Below are positions 37,989 to 52,342 of a DNA stretch of 64,000 nucleotides, in pieces; position 1 is the stretch's first letter; each line of letters begins with the position of its first letter. Below the pieces are notes generated by a model. The model saw only the letters and a list, made by a program, of their open reading frames with translations. It had not been told where the DNA came from and did not search any database. The stretch lies in assembly GCA_027490465.1 (NCBI GenBank), contig JAIXXZ010000074.1:1-64000 (forward strand). The letters are read 5' to 3'. Both the position numbers and the translations under genes were made by a program. This DNA comes from Oxalobacteraceae bacterium. Its GTDB lineage: Bacteria > Pseudomonadota > Gammaproteobacteria > Burkholderiales > Burkholderiaceae_D.

Positions 37989-39971
37989 ATGTATTCAGCC
38001 CTTGAACTCACCCTGATTTTGCTCGTTGCTGCGGTGCTGGGGGTCGTGGCATTTCGCATGATGCATTTGCCGCCCATGCTCGGGTATCTCTCGGTGGGCA
38101 TACTCATCGGCCCGCACGCGCTGGGTCTCGCATCGAATAGCCCCGCCACGCACATGCTGGCCGAGTTCGGTGTGGTCTTCCTGATGTTTTCCATCGGCCT
38201 TGAGTTCTCCCTGCCCAAACTCAAGTCCATGCGACGCAATGTGTTCGGTCTGGGTATGGCGCAAGTGGTGGTCACCATTCTTGTCACGATGTTGTGCGGC
38301 GGTTTGCTCGCCAAATTTTTACCCAAGATTTTCGATATTGGCTGGAGTGCCTCGTTTGCACTGGGCGGCGCACTCTCCATGTCTTCCACGGCCATCGTGC
38401 TCAAGCTCCTGACAGAAAAACTTGAACTTGAGAGCGAACACGGACGCCGTATTACCAGCATCCTGCTGTTTCAGGATCTGGCGGTCGTGCCATTGCTGAT
38501 TCTGGTTCCCGCGCTTGCGCATCCCGGTGCGGACATCGTAGAGGATCTCGCATGGGCTGGCCTCAAGGCGGTCTTCGTGCTCACACTGCTGCTCACGTTT
38601 GGGCAGGTGCTGTTGCGTCGCTGGTTCAGGATTGTGGTCCAGCGACGCTCGCAAGAACTGTTCATGCTCAACCTGTTGCTGATCACGCTGGGTGCTGCCT
38701 GGATCACCGAGATTGCCGGGCTGTCGCTCGCCCTGGGCGCATTTATCGCTGGCATGCTGATCTCCGAGACCGAGTACCGATTACAGGTGGAAGAAGATAT
38801 CAAGCCATTCCGCGACGTCTTGCTCGGACTGTTTTTCATCACGGTTGGCATGTTGCTCGACATGCGTCTGGTGATTGAGAACTGGCTGCTGGTACTTGTA
38901 TTGCTGAGCGTGCCCCTGCTCATCAAATTCAGCCTGATCGCGCTGCTGGCCAGACTGTTTGGCGCATCGCCGGGCGTTGCGCTGCGCACCGGCTTGGGTC
39001 TGGCGCAAGGTGGTGAATTCGGCTTCGTGCTGCTTAATCAGGCTGGTGCTCTCGGTTTGGTCGATGCGAATCTGGTGCAATTGATACTGGCGGCCGTGGT
39101 CTTGTCGATGCTTGCCACACCGTTTATTTTTGCCAATGCGGATCGCCTCGTGATGAAGCTCTCGTCCAATGAGTGGATGCAGCAATCGCTAGCGCTCACG
39201 CGCATCGCCTCGCGCACCATCAGCGAAGAAAAACATATTCTCATTGCGGGTTTTGGGCGCAGTGGTCAGAGTCTGGCGCGTTTGCTGGAAGAGGAAAAAA
39301 TCGCCTATCACGCGCTGGATCTTGACCCGCAGCGTGTACTGGAGGCACAAAACGCTGGCTGGCAAGTTTCGTATGGTGACGCAAGCCGTCGTGAAAGTCT
39401 GATGGCAGCGGGTATTCATCGAGCCGCAGCCTTGGTGATTACCTATGCCGACACGCACATGGCACTCAAAACACTGCACTTTGCCAATGAACTCGCGCCA
39501 GCGCTGCCCGCCATCGTGCGCAGCGTAGGCGAGGATGATCTCGACAAGCTGCGCGCGGGTGGCGCAGATGAAGTCGTGCCTGAGGCGATCGAGGGTAGTC
39601 TGATGCTCGCTTCCCATGCGCTGTTGCTCATGGGTGTGCCGTTGCGTCGCGTCGTGCAGCGGGTTCAGGCTGCCCGAAGCGAACGCTATGCCTCTCTGCG
39701 GGGTTACTTTCATGGCATTGATGACCTTGCCGACGACGAAGAGCATCTGCAGGTCAGACTGCATTCCGTGCCCTTGGAGGGCAGGGCGGCTGCGATTGGC
39801 AAGACGCTGGCTTCCCTGAATCTCTCGGCGCTGGGCGCTGAAATCACGGCGGTGCGGCGAGGTAAAGTGCGCTTGCCGTTTTCCGCCGACATGCAACTCG
39901 AAGCCGGTGATGTGGTCGTGCTTCGAGGTGACGCCGAGTCTATCGAACGCGCTGAAAAACAGCTGCTCTAA
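37989..39971 (+). CDS. Kef-type K+/H+ antiporter (CPA2 family)
   Basis: This is a monovalent cation:proton antiporter of the KefB/KefC type. The 660-residue protein (ATG at 37989, MYSALELTLILL; the track start lacks support) has about 12 membrane helices with FLMFSIGLEFSLPKL, SSTAIVLKLLTEK and GLAQGGEFGFVLL. A cytoplasmic TrkA-N (RCK) domain follows with the nucleotide-binding ILIAGFGRSGQSLARLL, then a TrkA-C domain ending at the stop. It is divergent from kdsD and convergent with uvrA. KefB and KefC cannot be told apart here, and the ion is inferred. Confidence 0.85.
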   Translation: MYSALELTLILLVAAVLGVVAFRMMHLPPMLGYLSVGILIGPHALGLASNSPATHMLAEFGVVFLMFSIGLEFSLPKLKSMRRNVFGLGMAQVVVTILVTMLCGGLLAKFLPKIFDIGWSASFALGGALSMSSTAIVLKLLTEKLELESEHGRRITSILLFQDLAVVPLLILVPALAHPGADIVEDLAWAGLKAVFVLTLLLTFGQVLLRRWFRIVVQRRSQELFMLNLLLITLGAAWITEIAGLSLALGAFIAGMLISETEYRLQVEEDIKPFRDVLLGLFFITVGMLLDMRLVIENWLLVLVLLSVPLLIKFSLIALLARLFGASPGVALRTGLGLAQGGEFGFVLLNQAGALGLVDANLVQLILAAVVLSMLATPFIFANADRLVMKLSSNEWMQQSLALTRIASRTISEEKHILIAGFGRSGQSLARLLEEEKIAYHALDLDPQRVLEAQNAGWQVSYGDASRRESLMAAGIHRAAALVITYADTHMALKTLHFANELAPALPAIVRSVGEDDLDKLRAGGADEVVPEAIEGSLMLASHALLLMGVPLRRVVQRVQAARSERYASLRGYFHGIDDLADDEEHLQVRLHSVPLEGRAAAIGKTLASLNLSALGAEITAVRRGKVRLPFSADMQLEAGDVVVLRGDAESIERAEKQLL

Positions 39972-40003
39972 GCCCCGCTTTATTCATTCAAGCCGCGCCG
40001 GTT

Positions 40004-40138
40004 AGGGAAGTGCTGATTAAACAAATCCAGAAACTTTTGTGACAAGCTCAATGGCACCCAGCCCTTGATCTTGCTGGTCCGCGCATCGCACAGCTACGCT
40101 GGCTCGCCATAAAACGTGGATTTAATCTGAGTCTCCCT
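40004..40138 (-). repeat. MITE-like repeat, copy C (reverse orientation)
   Basis: This is a 135-bp element in the gap between the convergent kef and uvrA genes. The plus-strand ends are AGGGAAGTGCTGATTAAA and TTTAATCTGAGTCTCCCT. Read on the minus strand the core is TTTTATGGCGAGCCAGCGTAGC, matching copies A and B. There is no ORF. Confidence 0.75.
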
Positions 40139-40173
40139 AGCGTATCGGTCAGGCGCTTCTCTGCTGTCTGCCA

Positions 40174-43044
40174 TCAGGCGCGCTTCTTTTCTTTTTTCGG
40201 CAGCAGCAAGGGCGCCAGATATTTGCCGGTGAAGCTGGCCGAATTTTTTGCTACCTGTTCCGGTGTGCCGCTGGCAATGATCTGACCACCCCCTGCGCCG
40301 CCTTCCGGGCCGAGATCCACTAGCCAATCTGCTGTTTTGATCACATCCAGATTGTGTTCAATGATGACGACCGTGTTGCCCTGATCACGCAAGCGATGTA
40401 TCACTTTCAGCAGCAGCGCAATGTCATGGAAGTGCAGTCCCGTGGTGGGTTCATCAAGGATATAGAGTGTGCGTCCGGTATCGCGTTTGGAGAGTTCCAG
40501 TGAAAGCTTCACGCGCTGGGCTTCGCCACCCGAGAGCGTCGTCGCACTTTGTCCCAGACGTATATAGCCCAGACCAACATCCAGCAAGGTCTGCAGCTTG
40601 CGAGCGATCAGCGGCACCGGTTTGAAAAATGCGTGCGCATCTTCAACGGTCATCTCGAGCACATCCGTGATGTTTTTGCCTTTGTACTGTACTTCCAGCG
40701 TTTCTCGGTTGTAGCGCTTGCCATGGCAGACATCGCAGGGCACATATACGTCGGGCAGGAAGTGCATTTCGACCTTCAGTACACCATCACCCTGACACGA
40801 TTCGCAACGGCCGCCTTTGACGTTGAACGAGAACCGTCCTGCCGAGTAGCCGCGTTCTTTTGCCTGTGGCACAGTAGAAAACAATTCGCGAATCGGGGTG
40901 AATACACCGGTGTAAGTCGCCGGATTCGAGCGTGGTGTACGTCCTATTGGTGCCTGGTCGACAGAAATCACTTTGTCGAAATGTTCAAGCCCGGTGACTT
41001 TGTCGTATTCCGAAGGCTCGGCCTGAGAGCCGTACAAATGACGAGCCAGCACGCGATACAGCGTGTCGTTGACCAATGTGGATTTTCCCGAGCCGGACAC
41101 GCCAGTCACACAAGTGAGCAGACCGACGGGCAGCTCGAGATCCACCGCTTTGAGGTTATTGCCCCGCGCACCGCTGATGATCAGCTGCTTTTTCAGGTCG
41201 GGTTTAATGCGTTGTTCCGGTACCGCGATGGAGAGACTGCCGTTCAGATACTGGGCTGTGAGCGATTCGCGATGCTTCAGGATATCGGCCAGCGAGCCGT
41301 GCGCGATCACTTCACCGCCATGCACGCCTGCGCCCAATCCCATGTCCACTACGTGATCGGCGCAACGGATCGCGTCTTCATCATGCTCGACCACCAGCAC
41401 GGTGTTACCGATATCTCTCAAGTGTTTGAGTGTCGCGATCAGCCTGTCGTTATCGCGCTGATGCAATCCGATTGAGGGTTCGTCGAGCACATACATCACG
41501 CCAGTCAGGCCCGAGCCGATTTGCGAGGCGAGACGGATACGCTGGGCTTCCCCGCCCGACAAGGTGTCCGCACTGCGGTCCAATGACAGATACTCCAGGC
41601 CCACGTTATTCAGGAATTTCAGTCGCGAGATGATTTCGCGAATGATGCGTTCGGCGATTTCTTTTTTTGCGCCCTTGAGTTTCAAGGTTTCGAAGAATTC
41701 CAGTGTGCCGCGCAGCGGCATTTCGGCCACCTGATAAATCGCGCGTTGCTGTGCGCCGGTACCGACCTTGACAAAGCGCGCTTCCACGCGCAGGCGCGTG
41801 CCTTCGCACTCGGGGCATTGCTGCTCATTGATGAACTTGGACAGCTCCTCCTTGACGGCCAGCGAATCCGTTTCGTGATAACGACGCTCAAGATTGTTCA
41901 CAACGCCTTCAAAAGTGTGCTCCTTGATCACGGTGCGACCGCGTTCATTGACATAGGCAAACGGAATTTTTTCCTTGCCCGAGCCATACAAAACGACTTG
42001 CTGCGCTTTTTCAGGCAAATTCTCGAAGGGCACGTCGACATCGAATTTGTAATGCTTGGCCAGCGATGACAACATCTGAAAGTAAAACTGATTGCGCCTG
42101 TCCCAGCCTTTCACCGCACCTGAGGCCAGCGAGAGATTAGGAAAGGCGACGATGCGTTTGGGATCGAAAAATTCAATATGCCCGAGACCGTCACATTCCG
42201 GACAGGCGCCCATGGGATTGTTGAATGAGAACAGGCGCGGCTCCAATTCCTGCAGCGAGTAACCGCAAATCGGGCAGGCGAACTTGTTCGAAAAAACTTG
42301 TTCCCGGCCACTGTCCATGTCAAGCGCAGTCGCACGACCCTCCGCCAGTCGCAGCGAGGTTTCAAAGCTCTCGGCGAGCCGTTGTTTGATATCGCTTTTC
42401 ACTTTGACGCGATCAATGACCACGTCGATGGTGTGCTTTTCTGTTTTTTTCAGTTTGGGTAGATCGTCCGCCTCATAGATTTTTGCCTTCCCAGTGCCGC
42501 TTTGTATGCGAAAGCGCACAAAGCCTTGCGCTTGCATCTGCTCGAAGAGGTCGCTGTGCTCGCCTTTGCGGTTGGCGATGACGGGCGCCAGAATCATCAG
42601 CTTGGTGTCTTCCGGCATTGCCAGCACGGTATCCACCATCTGCGATACCGATTGTGCAGCGAGCGGATTTTCGGGGTGGTCAGGGCAGTGCGGAGTGCCC
42701 ACGCGTGCGTACAACAAGCGCAGATAGTCATGGATTTCCGTGACGGTGCCGACGGTAGAGCGCGGATTGTGCGACGTGGCTTTCTGTTCTATCGATATCG
42801 CCGGCGACAAGCCTTCGATCATGTCCACATCGGGTTTTTCCATCAGTTGCAGAAACTGACGTGCATAAGCCGAGAGTGATTCGACATAGCGACGCTGGCC
42901 TTCGGCGTACAGCGTGTCAAAGGCCAGCGACGATTTTCCTGAGCCCGAGAGTCCGGTGATCACGATCAGCTTGTTACGCGGCAGATCGAGACTGATATTT
43001 TTCAGGTTGTGGGTGCGTGCACCTCGAATGCGGATTTCTTCCAT
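40174..43044 (-). CDS. uvrA: UvrABC system protein A
   Basis: UvrA is the damage-sensing ATPase of nucleotide excision repair. The protein is 955 residues from the ATG at 43044 ([17 protein letters not shown]); the track start adds 15 atypical residues. It has two ABC modules with Walker [15 protein letters not shown] and [14 protein letters not shown], two signatures ([16 protein letters not shown] and [15 protein letters not shown]), and zinc-binding cysteine pairs (CPICGY...CPEC; CESCQG...CDVC). It is divergent from the MFS gene. Confidence 0.97.
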   Translation of the reverse strand: MEEIRIRGARTHNLKNISLDLPRNKLIVITGLSGSGKSSLAFDTLYAEGQRRYVESLSAYARQFLQLMEKPDVDMIEGLSPAISIEQKATSHNPRSTVGTVTEIHDYLRLLYARVGTPHCPDHPENPLAAQSVSQMVDTVLAMPEDTKLMILAPVIANRKGEHSDLFEQMQAQGFVRFRIQSGTGKAKIYEADDLPKLKKTEKHTIDVVIDRVKVKSDIKQRLAESFETSLRLAEGRATALDMDSGREQVFSNKFACPICGYSLQELEPRLFSFNNPMGACPECDGLGHIEFFDPKRIVAFPNLSLASGAVKGWDRRNQFYFQMLSSLAKHYKFDVDVPFENLPEKAQQVVLYGSGKEKIPFAYVNERGRTVIKEHTFEGVVNNLERRYHETDSLAVKEELSKFINEQQCPECEGTRLRVEARFVKVGTGAQQRAIYQVAEMPLRGTLEFFETLKLKGAKKEIAERIIREIISRLKFLNNVGLEYLSLDRSADTLSGGEAQRIRLASQIGSGLTGVMYVLDEPSIGLHQRDNDRLIATLKHLRDIGNTVLVVEHDEDAIRCADHVVDMGLGAGVHGGEVIAHGSLADILKHRESLTAQYLNGSLSIAVPEQRIKPDLKKQLIISGARGNNLKAVDLELPVGLLTCVTGVSGSGKSTLVNDTLYRVLARHLYGSQAEPSEYDKVTGLEHFDKVISVDQAPIGRTPRSNPATYTGVFTPIRELFSTVPQAKERGYSAGRFSFNVKGGRCESCQGDGVLKVEMHFLPDVYVPCDVCHGKRYNRETLEVQYKGKNITDVLEMTVEDAHAFFKPVPLIARKLQTLLDVGLGYIRLGQSATTLSGGEAQRVKLSLELSKRDTGRTLYILDEPTTGLHFHDIALLLKVIHRLRDQGNTVVIIEHNLDVIKTADWLVDLGPEGGAGGGQIIASGTPEQVAKNSASFTGKYLAPLLLPKKEKKRA

Positions 43045-43102
43045 GCGCTGATTTGGCCTTGAGTACAACGGGTTGGTGCTTTTTTGCAAAAACCGCAGCT
43101 CA

Positions 43103-43131
43103 TTGAGCGCGGATCAACCTGTTACTATAGC
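43103..43131 (+). promoter_or_regulatory. Candidate sigma-70 promoter for the MFS gene
   Basis: TTGAGC and TATAGC hexamers are separated by exactly 17 bases, each matching four of six consensus positions. The TATAGC lies 57 bases before the MFS start codon, in the uvrA/MFS divergent gap. Confidence 0.5.
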
Positions 43132-43187
43132 GGGTTTTCGTAACCTGCTGATGGCATTGCTTATGCCGTGCCTGTCTCGCTTCCCCT

Positions 43188-44414
43188 ATGTCTTCAACGA
43201 CAGCCCCTGACGATACCCGAATGAACGCTCTCGAAGTGCGTGCCAGCGTATCCCTGGCTTCCGTATTCGGTTTGCGCATGCTGGGACTGTTTCTCATTCT
43301 TCCTGTCTTTGCGGTCCATGCCAAATCACTGGCAGGTGGCGAGAGCGCGATATTGGTGGGTTTGGCCATGGGCATGTATGGCCTCACGCAGGCGATAGGG
43401 CAAATCCCGTTTGGCATCGCCTCGGATCGTTATGGCAGAAAGCGCATCATCCTGATTGGTCTGGTGCTGTTCATTCTCGGTTCCCTGATCGCGGCGGTGG
43501 ACGAAAGTATTTATTGGGTGATTGTGGGCCGCGCAGTGCAGGGCGCTGGTGCGGTATCTGCTGCTGTCACTGCGTTGATTGCGGACTCGACCCGCGATGA
43601 GCACCGTACGAAAGCCATGGCGCTGGTGGGTGCGTCCATTGGTCTGACGTATGCGGCATCACTGGTGCTGGCGCCCTTGCTTTACACATCGGTTGGCATG
43701 CGAGGCATGTTCTTGCTGGTGGCACTGCTGGCGCTGTTTGCGATTGCGCTGGTAATTTTCGTTGCGCCGCAAGCGCCTCCGCGTTCACCGGAAACAGTGT
43801 CATTTCAGACGGTGATTCGCGATCCTGAACTCATGCGCATGAATTTTGGCGTCTTTTCGCTCCACGCGATACAGATGTCGATGTTTGTCGTGCTCCCCAA
43901 TATTCTGGTCAGTGCTGGTGGCATTCCCATCGATCAGCACTGGAAAATTTATTTGCCTGTTGTGCTCGCCTCTTTCATTCTGATGCTGCCGCCGATTTTT
44001 CTGGGTGAAAAGCGTGGTCGCATGAAGCAGGTGTTTGTATCGGCAATCGCCTTGCTGTTGCTGGTCGAGATAGGTTTGCGCGCTGCCGTGACGCAACCAT
44101 CGTTGTCGTTCGAAATGGTGGTGATGCTGTTGCTGGCATTTTTTGTTGCTTTTAATATTCTGGAAGCCAGTCAGCCTTCGCTGGTTTCTCGCATGGCGCC
44201 GGCCGGTGCACGTGGCGCGGCGCTTGGGGTTTACAACACGATGCAGGCAATTGGCTTGTTTGCCGGTGGCGCGGGCGGTGGTTTGCTTGCCCAGTATTTT
44301 GGTGGCCCTGCAGTGTTCACCGCAGGCTGTCTGCTGATAGTCGGCTGGCTTATAATTGCGGCTTCCATGAAAAACCTGCCTCGTCGTGCGCGACGCGAGG
44401 CTGTTCCCACCTGA
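43188..44414 (+). CDS. Major facilitator superfamily transporter (YajR-like)
   Basis: This is a 12-helix MFS protein of 408 residues. The motif A loop is GIASDRYGRKRIILIG, and motif C-like glycine-rich helices (GASIGLTYAASLVLAPLL) suggest a drug:H+ antiporter-type carrier. The N-terminal region VFGLRMLGLFLILPVFAVHAK resembles E. coli YajR, but the C-terminal ferredoxin-like YAM domain of YajR is missing. The substrate is unknown. Location between uvrA and ssb is a common betaproteobacterial arrangement. Confidence 0.82.
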   Translation: MSSTTAPDDTRMNALEVRASVSLASVFGLRMLGLFLILPVFAVHAKSLAGGESAILVGLAMGMYGLTQAIGQIPFGIASDRYGRKRIILIGLVLFILGSLIAAVDESIYWVIVGRAVQGAGAVSAAVTALIADSTRDEHRTKAMALVGASIGLTYAASLVLAPLLYTSVGMRGMFLLVALLALFAIALVIFVAPQAPPRSPETVSFQTVIRDPELMRMNFGVFSLHAIQMSMFVVLPNILVSAGGIPIDQHWKIYLPVVLASFILMLPPIFLGEKRGRMKQVFVSAIALLLLVEIGLRAAVTQPSLSFEMVVMLLLAFFVAFNILEASQPSLVSRMAPAGARGAALGVYNTMQAIGLFAGGAGGGLLAQYFGGPAVFTAGCLLIVGWLIIAASMKNLPRRARREAVPT

Positions 44415-44455
44415 GTTTCCCACTCTGTTACGCGTTTTCCTGACAGGAGAAGTCT

Positions 44456-44935
44456 ATGGCATCGGTCAATAAAGTCACTATCGTTGGCAATCTGGGGCGT
44501 GATCCCGAAACGCGTTACATGCCCAGTGGTGATGCAATGACCAATATTGCAGTCGCCACGACGGACAAATGGAAAGACAAAACCACTGGCGAGCAAAAAG
44601 AAGCGACTGAGTGGCATCGGATCGCGTTTTTTGGCAAGCTGGCCGAGATTGCTGGCCAGTACCTGAAAAAAGGTTCGCAAGTCTACGTCGAAGGCAAGCT
44701 TCGCACACGCAAGTGGACCGATAAAGATGGTGTTGAAAAATATACAACCGAAATCATCGCCGACTCGATGCAAATGCTCGGTAGTCGTCAGGGCATGGGC
44801 GGTGGCAGTGCTGCGATGGATGACAACAGTTTTGGTGGTAACGGGTCTGCCTCTCGCAGCTCGGCACCGGCATCGCGTGCGCCGGCAAAGCAAGCCCCCA
44901 ATCTGTCCGATATGGATGACGATATTCCTTTCTGA
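44456..44935 (+). CDS. ssb: Single-stranded DNA-binding protein
   Basis: SSB coats single-stranded DNA and recruits replication and repair proteins. The 159-residue protein has an OB-fold ([20 protein letters not shown] through [20 protein letters not shown]), a flexible Gly/Ser/Ala-rich linker and the conserved acidic tip DMDDDIPF that binds partners. A clear AGGAGA precedes the ATG. The ssb-uvrA neighbourhood matches the E. coli theme of adjacent repair genes. Confidence 0.97.
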   Translation: MASVNKVTIVGNLGRDPETRYMPSGDAMTNIAVATTDKWKDKTTGEQKEATEWHRIAFFGKLAEIAGQYLKKGSQVYVEGKLRTRKWTDKDGVEKYTTEIIADSMQMLGSRQGMGGGSAAMDDNSFGGNGSASRSSAPASRAPAKQAPNLSDMDDDIPF

Positions 44936-45015
44936 CGCACGACGCTGCATGATCGCCGCGTTGGCCCGTGGCGGTGCGGTGGCGCGGTTAGCGCTTTCAC
45001 AGGGCTGAGGCCACC

Positions 45016-45810
45016 ATGGCCCGTTTGCCACGTCTTGTCGTACCCAACCAGCTTCATCATGTCATTGCACAGGGTCACAACGACCAGCCGATCGTGCGTG
45101 ATGATGCCGACCATCAGGCATTTCTGACTTGGTTGCGCGAGGCCGCCCGGCAGTCTCGTGTGGCCATCCATGCCTATGTGGTGCTGCCGAGTCGATTGCA
45201 GCTCCTGGCCACGCCGGCTGATGACACAGGTCTGAGCAAGATGATGCAGTCGCTCGGTCGTCTCTACGTTCCTTATTTCAATGCGCGTTATGGCCGGACC
45301 GGCGGTTTGTGGGAAGGGCGTTTCCGCGCAACCGTGCTTGATCCTGCTGCCTATTTTGTGCCCTGTGCCTGCCTGATTGAGTATCAACCGGTAAGCACCG
45401 GCCTTGTGGCGGATGTGGCCGCGTATCCCTGGTCCAGTCATGCCCATCACGCCGGGCATCAAAAAGAACCCTGGCTCTCGGATCATCCGGCGTATTGGGC
45501 TTTGGGCAATACGCCCTTCGAGCGAGAGGCCGCGTATCAGCAAGTCAGCCAATCTCCTGTCGATAGTGCGGTGAGCGAGAAGATTTGGTTGGCCACCCGC
45601 AAAGCCTGGGCCTTGGGATCAGAGGAGTTTTGCCGGCGGCTCGCCAAGCTCACGGCGCGTCGCCTCGCACCGGTCAGCCGCGGTCGTCCGCGAAAGGTGG
45701 TGGTTGCGCAGGGCGCGGCCGCGGCCACAGCAGTTAAGCCGGTAGAGAAAGTCCGACCCCTCCGTTCCTCGCCTCAAACAAGAGCAATTACCCCGGAAAA
45801 AGCGGATTAA
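45016..45810 (+). CDS. REP-associated tyrosine transposase (RAYT) relative lacking the HUH histidines
   Basis: The 264-residue protein resembles the Y1/TnpA-REP (RAYT) family. The opening MARLPRLVVPNQLHHVIAQG, the region YFNARYGRTGGLWEGRFRAT and the C-terminal RRGRPRK-type tail (VSRGRPRKVVV) are all family features. The usual catalytic stretch NHxH within AYV-MP-NHVHLL reads AYVVLPSRLQLL, so both metal-binding histidines are replaced by Arg and Gln. The usual IELNPVRAGLV reads IEYQPVSTGLV. The putative Tyr region is kept. It is probably catalytically dead as a HUH nuclease, either decaying or repurposed; the frame is still open. Confidence 0.75.
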   Translation: MARLPRLVVPNQLHHVIAQGHNDQPIVRDDADHQAFLTWLREAARQSRVAIHAYVVLPSRLQLLATPADDTGLSKMMQSLGRLYVPYFNARYGRTGGLWEGRFRATVLDPAAYFVPCACLIEYQPVSTGLVADVAAYPWSSHAHHAGHQKEPWLSDHPAYWALGNTPFEREAAYQQVSQSPVDSAVSEKIWLATRKAWALGSEEFCRRLAKLTARRLAPVSRGRPRKVVVAQGAAAATAVKPVEKVRPLRSSPQTRAITPEKAD

Positions 45811-45849
45811 TTTGCTGCAACATGGGGCAAAAACCGCACCAGCATTACT

Positions 45850-45916
45850 CTGACCCTATTTAATTCTGCACGGTTCCAATGCACATTTTAATTGGTATCC
45901 GACCCTAATTAAATTG
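45850..45916 (+). repeat. Direct repeat of GACCCTA/AATTAA motifs between the RAYT gene and gltB
   Basis: CTGACCCTATTTAATT (45850-45865) and CCGACCCTAATTAAATT (45900-45916) repeat a GACCCTA plus A/T block, 50 bases apart; a shorter CCGACCC also occurs near 45753. Similar GACCC/AATTAA tracts often flank RAYT genes, so these may be remains of the element's recognition sequence. They also overlap the likely gltB promoter region (TTGCTG and TATCCT, 17 bases apart, at about 45919-45947). Confidence 0.4.
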
Positions 45917-45980
45917 ATTGCTGTTCGTATTGCATTGCACTATCCTTGTCAACCCTTTTCATTGGCTGTGGAGTACTGCG

Positions 45981-50666
<4,686 letters not shown>

Positions 50667-50735
50667 AAGTCATGAGAAAACCGGCGGTGCTGTTACGCAT
50701 CGCCGGCAACTGAACCAAGGAATTGCGAGAACGTT

Positions 50736-52199
50736 ATGGGAAAAGTCACCGGTTTTCTGGAATATCAGCGACTGCAAGAGGCGAGCGAAGCACCGCAGTC
50801 GCGTACCAAGCATTACAAGGAGTTCATGCTGCATTTGTCGGATGCGGACGCCAAAGTGCAAGGCGCGCGTTGCATGGATTGCGGTATCCCTTTCTGCAAT
50901 AGCGGCTGTCCGGTCAACAACATCATTCCTGACTGGAATGACCTTGTCTATCACGGCAATTACCGCGAAGCGCTCGACACGCTGCACTCGACCAACAACT
51001 TCCCCGAGTTCACGGGACGCATCTGTCCTGCGCCCTGTGAAGCTGCCTGCACGCTGGGTATCAACGATGATCCGGTGGGTATCAAGTCCATCGAGCACTT
51101 CATCATCGACAAGGGTTGGGAAAACGGTTGGGTCGTGCCGCAGCCAGCCAAAGCCAAAACCGGCAAGAAAATAGCAGTCGTCGGCTCGGGCCCTGCAGGC
51201 ATGGCCGCTGCGCAGCAGCTCGCGCGCGTGGGTCATGACGTCACGGTGTTCGAGAAGAATGACCGTGTCGGTGGCCTGCTGCGTTACGGCATTCCTGACT
51301 TCAAGATGGAAAAGTCGCATATTGATCGCCGCGTGGAGCAAATGCAGGCCGAGGGCGTGACTTTCCGCACCGGCGTGCTGGTTGGCAAGGACTTCCCGGC
51401 CGACATCATGAATCTCGCCAAGGAGACCGTATCGCCAGAGCAGCTGAAAAAAGAATTCGATGCCGTCATCATCGCGGGTGGGTCCGAAGTGCCACGCGAT
51501 TTGCCGGTGCCCGGACGCGAGCTGCAGGGTGTTCACTACGCAATGGAATTCCTGCCTCAGCAAAATCGCGTGAATGCCGGTGACAAGCTCAAGGAACAGA
51601 TCATGGCCACTGGCAAGCATGTGGTCGTTATTGGCGGTGGCGATACGGGTTCGGATTGTGTCGGTACGTCCAATCGGCATGGCGCGGCTTCGGTCATCCA
51701 ATTCGAATTGCTGCCGCAGCCACCCGAAGTCGAAAACAAACCCCTGGTCTGGCCTTATTGGCCCACCAAGCTGCGCACCTCGTCATCGCATGAAGAGGGC
51801 TGCGAGCGCGATTGGGCGGTGGCCACCAAACGTCTCGAAGGCAAGGACGGTAAAGTGGAAAAACTGATCGCCGCTCGCGTGGAATGGAAGGACGGCAAGA
51901 TGCAGGAAGTGCCGGGTTCGGAGTTCGAACTCAAGGCCGATCTGGTGCTGCTGGCCATGGGCTTCGTTTCGCCAGTGAACACGATCATCAACGCCTTTGG
52001 TATCGACAAGGATGCCCGTGGTAACGCCAAAGCCGCCACCGACGGTGAGGGCTGCTATCAGACCTCCGATCCCCAGGTGTTTGCTGCTGGTGATATGCGC
52101 CGCGGTCAATCGCTGGTGGTGTGGGCGATACGCGAAGGTCGACAGTGCGCACGCGCTGTGGATGAATTCCTGATGGGTGCTTCCGTACTGCCGCGCTGA
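50736..52199 (+). CDS. gltD: Glutamate synthase (NADPH) small subunit
   Basis: GltD oxidises NADPH and passes electrons through FAD and 4Fe-4S clusters to GltB. The 487-residue protein has N-terminal cluster cysteines ([19 protein letters not shown] and [14 protein letters not shown]), an FAD-binding [15 protein letters not shown], and an NADPH-binding [13 protein letters not shown]. The C-terminal FAD segment is [20 protein letters not shown]. It forms an operon with gltB that ends at the terminator at 52225. Confidence 0.97.
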   Translation: MGKVTGFLEYQRLQEASEAPQSRTKHYKEFMLHLSDADAKVQGARCMDCGIPFCNSGCPVNNIIPDWNDLVYHGNYREALDTLHSTNNFPEFTGRICPAPCEAACTLGINDDPVGIKSIEHFIIDKGWENGWVVPQPAKAKTGKKIAVVGSGPAGMAAAQQLARVGHDVTVFEKNDRVGGLLRYGIPDFKMEKSHIDRRVEQMQAEGVTFRTGVLVGKDFPADIMNLAKETVSPEQLKKEFDAVIIAGGSEVPRDLPVPGRELQGVHYAMEFLPQQNRVNAGDKLKEQIMATGKHVVVIGGGDTGSDCVGTSNRHGAASVIQFELLPQPPEVENKPLVWPYWPTKLRTSSSHEEGCERDWAVATKRLEGKDGKVEKLIAARVEWKDGKMQEVPGSEFELKADLVLLAMGFVSPVNTIINAFGIDKDARGNAKAATDGEGCYQTSDPQVFAAGDMRRGQSLVVWAIREGRQCARAVDEFLMGASVLPR

Positions 52200-52224
52200 C
52201 AGACTGTTGTTGTCGAGCACACTA

Positions 52225-52253
52225 CAAATGCCCCTTGCGGGCATTTGTTTTTT
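52225..52253 (+). terminator. Intrinsic terminator of gltBD
   Basis: CAAATGCCC pairs with GGGCATTTG around a five-base loop and is followed by TTTTTT, 25 bases after gltD. Confidence 0.9.
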
Positions 52254-52308
52254 GCAATGTTATTCTTCGGGATGTTTGAATTGCGACCGGAAATTATCTG
52301 GCTTGCAC

Positions 52309-52314
52309 TACAAT
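52309..52314 (+). promoter_or_regulatory. Candidate -10 element for the mla operon
   Basis: TACAAT lies 28 bases before the GTG start of mlaF and after the gltBD terminator. A matching -35 is not obvious, so this is tentative. Confidence 0.3.
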
Positions 52315-52342
52315 CCTCCTCCCGTCTTATTTTTCTTCGCTC

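Noticed and set aside
45016-45810. Calling the RAYT relative an active transposase or insertion sequence
   Set aside because: Both HUH histidines are missing, and no clear element ends or flanking REP pair could be defined by eye.
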